Below are positions 63,117 through 64,000 of a DNA stretch of 64,000 bases, piece by piece. A program made the translations under genes and the position numbers. Origin of the DNA: Alkalimonas collagenimarina (GTDB lineage: Bacteria > Pseudomonadota > Gammaproteobacteria > Enterobacterales > Alteromonadaceae); the NCBI RefSeq assembly GCF_030717845.1, contig NZ_JAUZVZ010000016.1, positions 1 to 64,000 on the forward strand, read 5' to 3'. Within the stretch, counting starts at the first letter, position 1; every line of letters begins with the position of its first letter. The notes beneath the pieces are model-generated. The model was not told the DNA's origin. It saw nothing but the letters and a program-made list of their open reading frames with translations, and did not search any database.

Positions 63117-64000
63117 AGCAGCTCCACAGCCATACGGATGGCGTTGATGGCGGCATCAACTTCAGCTTGTGTCGTGTAGGCTGCTAAAGAGAGTCGTACC
63201 GCTCCGGGGTGATGTATGTTGGCAAATAAAGGCATGGCACAATGTTGCCCAGCCCTTACTGCTATTTTTTGTTCATTCAGCAAGGTGGCGACATCCGTTG
63301 GATGCTCACCTCTGACATTAAAGGTAATGATACCGGCATTGTTTGTCGCAGAACTGAGTAATTCGAGTTGAGGCATGGCTTCCAATTGCTGCCAGCCATG
63401 CTGCAGTAACTGTTGTTTATGTTGTCGCATGCCAGTTCGGTCTTGTTTTGCAAGCCAATGCAGTGTTGTCCCCAATGCAATGACTTCGGCAATGGCAGAG
63501 GTCCCGGCTTCTAACCGAAAGGGCAACTGATGGTATCGGGTATGGTCAAAGCTGACGTGCTGAATCATTTCTCCACCACCAAGCAATGGAGTTAAGCACT
63601 CCAATGCCTTTGTTTTGCCATACAAAACGCCCACACCGGTTGGACCATAGATTTTATGGCCAGAAAATACATAAAAATCGGTATTAAGTTGTTGTACATC
63701 AATGGTATCGTGCAAGATCCCTTGCGCGCCATCAATCACGGTTAGTGCACCTACAGCTTGTGCTTGTTGCACCATGTCGGCAACGGGCAATACCTGCCCA
63801 AGCACATTGGATACATGACAAAAACTGACGACTTTGGGCTGATGTTGCAATAAACGGCTAAACGCAGCCATATCCAGCTGATGATCTACGGTGAGTGGCA
63901 CAACGTCCAACACAACACCTTTGGACTGACAATGCAGTTGCCAGGGCACAATATTGGCGTGATGTTCAAGTGTTGTGAGTAAGATACGATCGCCCGGTTG
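63104..64000 (-). CDS. csdA: Cysteine desulfurase CsdA, 5' end beyond window
   Basis: The 298 codons visible are the C-terminal three quarters of a PLP-dependent group II cysteine desulfurase. Read from the right edge, they give GDRILLTTLEHHANIVPWQ, then VIDGAQGI, the PLP lysine in FSGHKIYGPTGVGVLYG, and the persulfide cysteine in RAGQHCAMPLF. The frame is open to base 64000, so the start is outside. The family and the adjoining csdE and tcdA favour CsdA over SufS. Confidence 0.93.
   Translation of the reverse strand, partial: QPGDRILLTTLEHHANIVPWQLHCQSKGVVLDVVPLTVDHQLDMAAFSRLLQHQPKVVSFCHVSNVLGQVLPVADMVQQAQAVGALTVIDGAQGILHDTIDVQQLNTDFYVFSGHKIYGPTGVGVLYGKTKALECLTPLLGGGEMIQHVSFDHTRYHQLPFRLEAGTSAIAEVIALGTTLHWLAKQDRTGMRQHKQQLLQHGWQQLEAMPQLELLSSATNNAGIITFNVRGEHPTDVATLLNEQKIAVRAGQHCAMPLFANIHHPGAVRLSLAAYTTQAEVDAAINAIRMAVELLCPS

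Overview
The window is about 50% G+C, coding-dense DNA from a Gram-negative gammaproteobacterium. Conserved blocks fix this: lolCDE, comEC-msbA-lpxK-ycaR-kdsB, mfd-csiV, csdA/csdE-tcdA, and a yjbEFGH-type capsule operon. Gene content and protein style suggest the Alteromonadales or the neighbouring Rheinheimera/Alishewanella/Arsukibacterium group. That placement is inference, since no 16S or marker search was possible.

Layout. (1) 1-7.2 kb is mixed housekeeping: asnB, a DUF3025 protein, a parDE toxin-antitoxin (TA) pair, a NatAB-type ABC exporter, Fur-box-controlled bfd, aspartoacylase and a small membrane protein. (2) 7.3-12.5 kb is a dTDP-rhamnose operon (rfbB, rfbD, rfbC). The place where rfbA normally lies is filled by a cluster of TA-like modules: a nucleotidyltransferase pair, mntA-hepT, an orphan yhfG antitoxin with a dead fic gene, and a shrunken mntA copy. 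Palindromic repeats carrying GTAACTAG separate the first modules. (3) 12.6-20.7 kb holds gpsA, a large six-SLBB polysaccharide export protein, a three-gene type II secretion-like set (gspG-E-F), and a very abundant-looking, S-layer-like surface protein. gspF and the surface-protein gene are both cut at one chimeric junction near 19.54 kb. (4) 20.9-39.4 kb is an O-antigen/surface polysaccharide locus: wzz, wzx, an antisense abiE pair, nitroreductase, pyruvyltransferase, wzy, three glycosyltransferases, epimerase, initiating phosphoglycosyltransferase, a metY remnant with its MetJ boxes, a beta-CASP nuclease, ugd, galU and a WbpM-like dehydratase. (5) 39.5-43.5 kb is a yjbEFGH/gfcABCD-type capsule operon. 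(6) 43.5-64 kb is conserved housekeeping: RbgA-like GTPase, csiV, mfd, an agmatine deiminase family gene, a PilZ protein, lolCDE, comEC, msbA, lpxK, kdsB, a pseudouridine synthase, tcdA, csdE and the 3' part of csdA, which runs off the right edge.

How it works together. Regions 2-5 build, polymerise, flip and export cell-surface glycans. Inferred precursors are dTDP-rhamnose, UDP-glucuronate and a 6-deoxy-HexNAc. msbA, lpxK, kdsB and lolCDE supply the lipid A, KDO and lipoprotein side of the outer membrane. The polysaccharide locus is also where the decay and acquisition are concentrated: three nucleotidyltransferase-fold defence modules, two gene remnants, one deletion chimera, a heptanucleotide tandem repeat inside rfbB and two of three copies of a dispersed G-rich repeat. 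That fits a phage-exposed, fast-changing surface locus. No rRNA, tRNA, CRISPR array, transposase or integrase was recognised.
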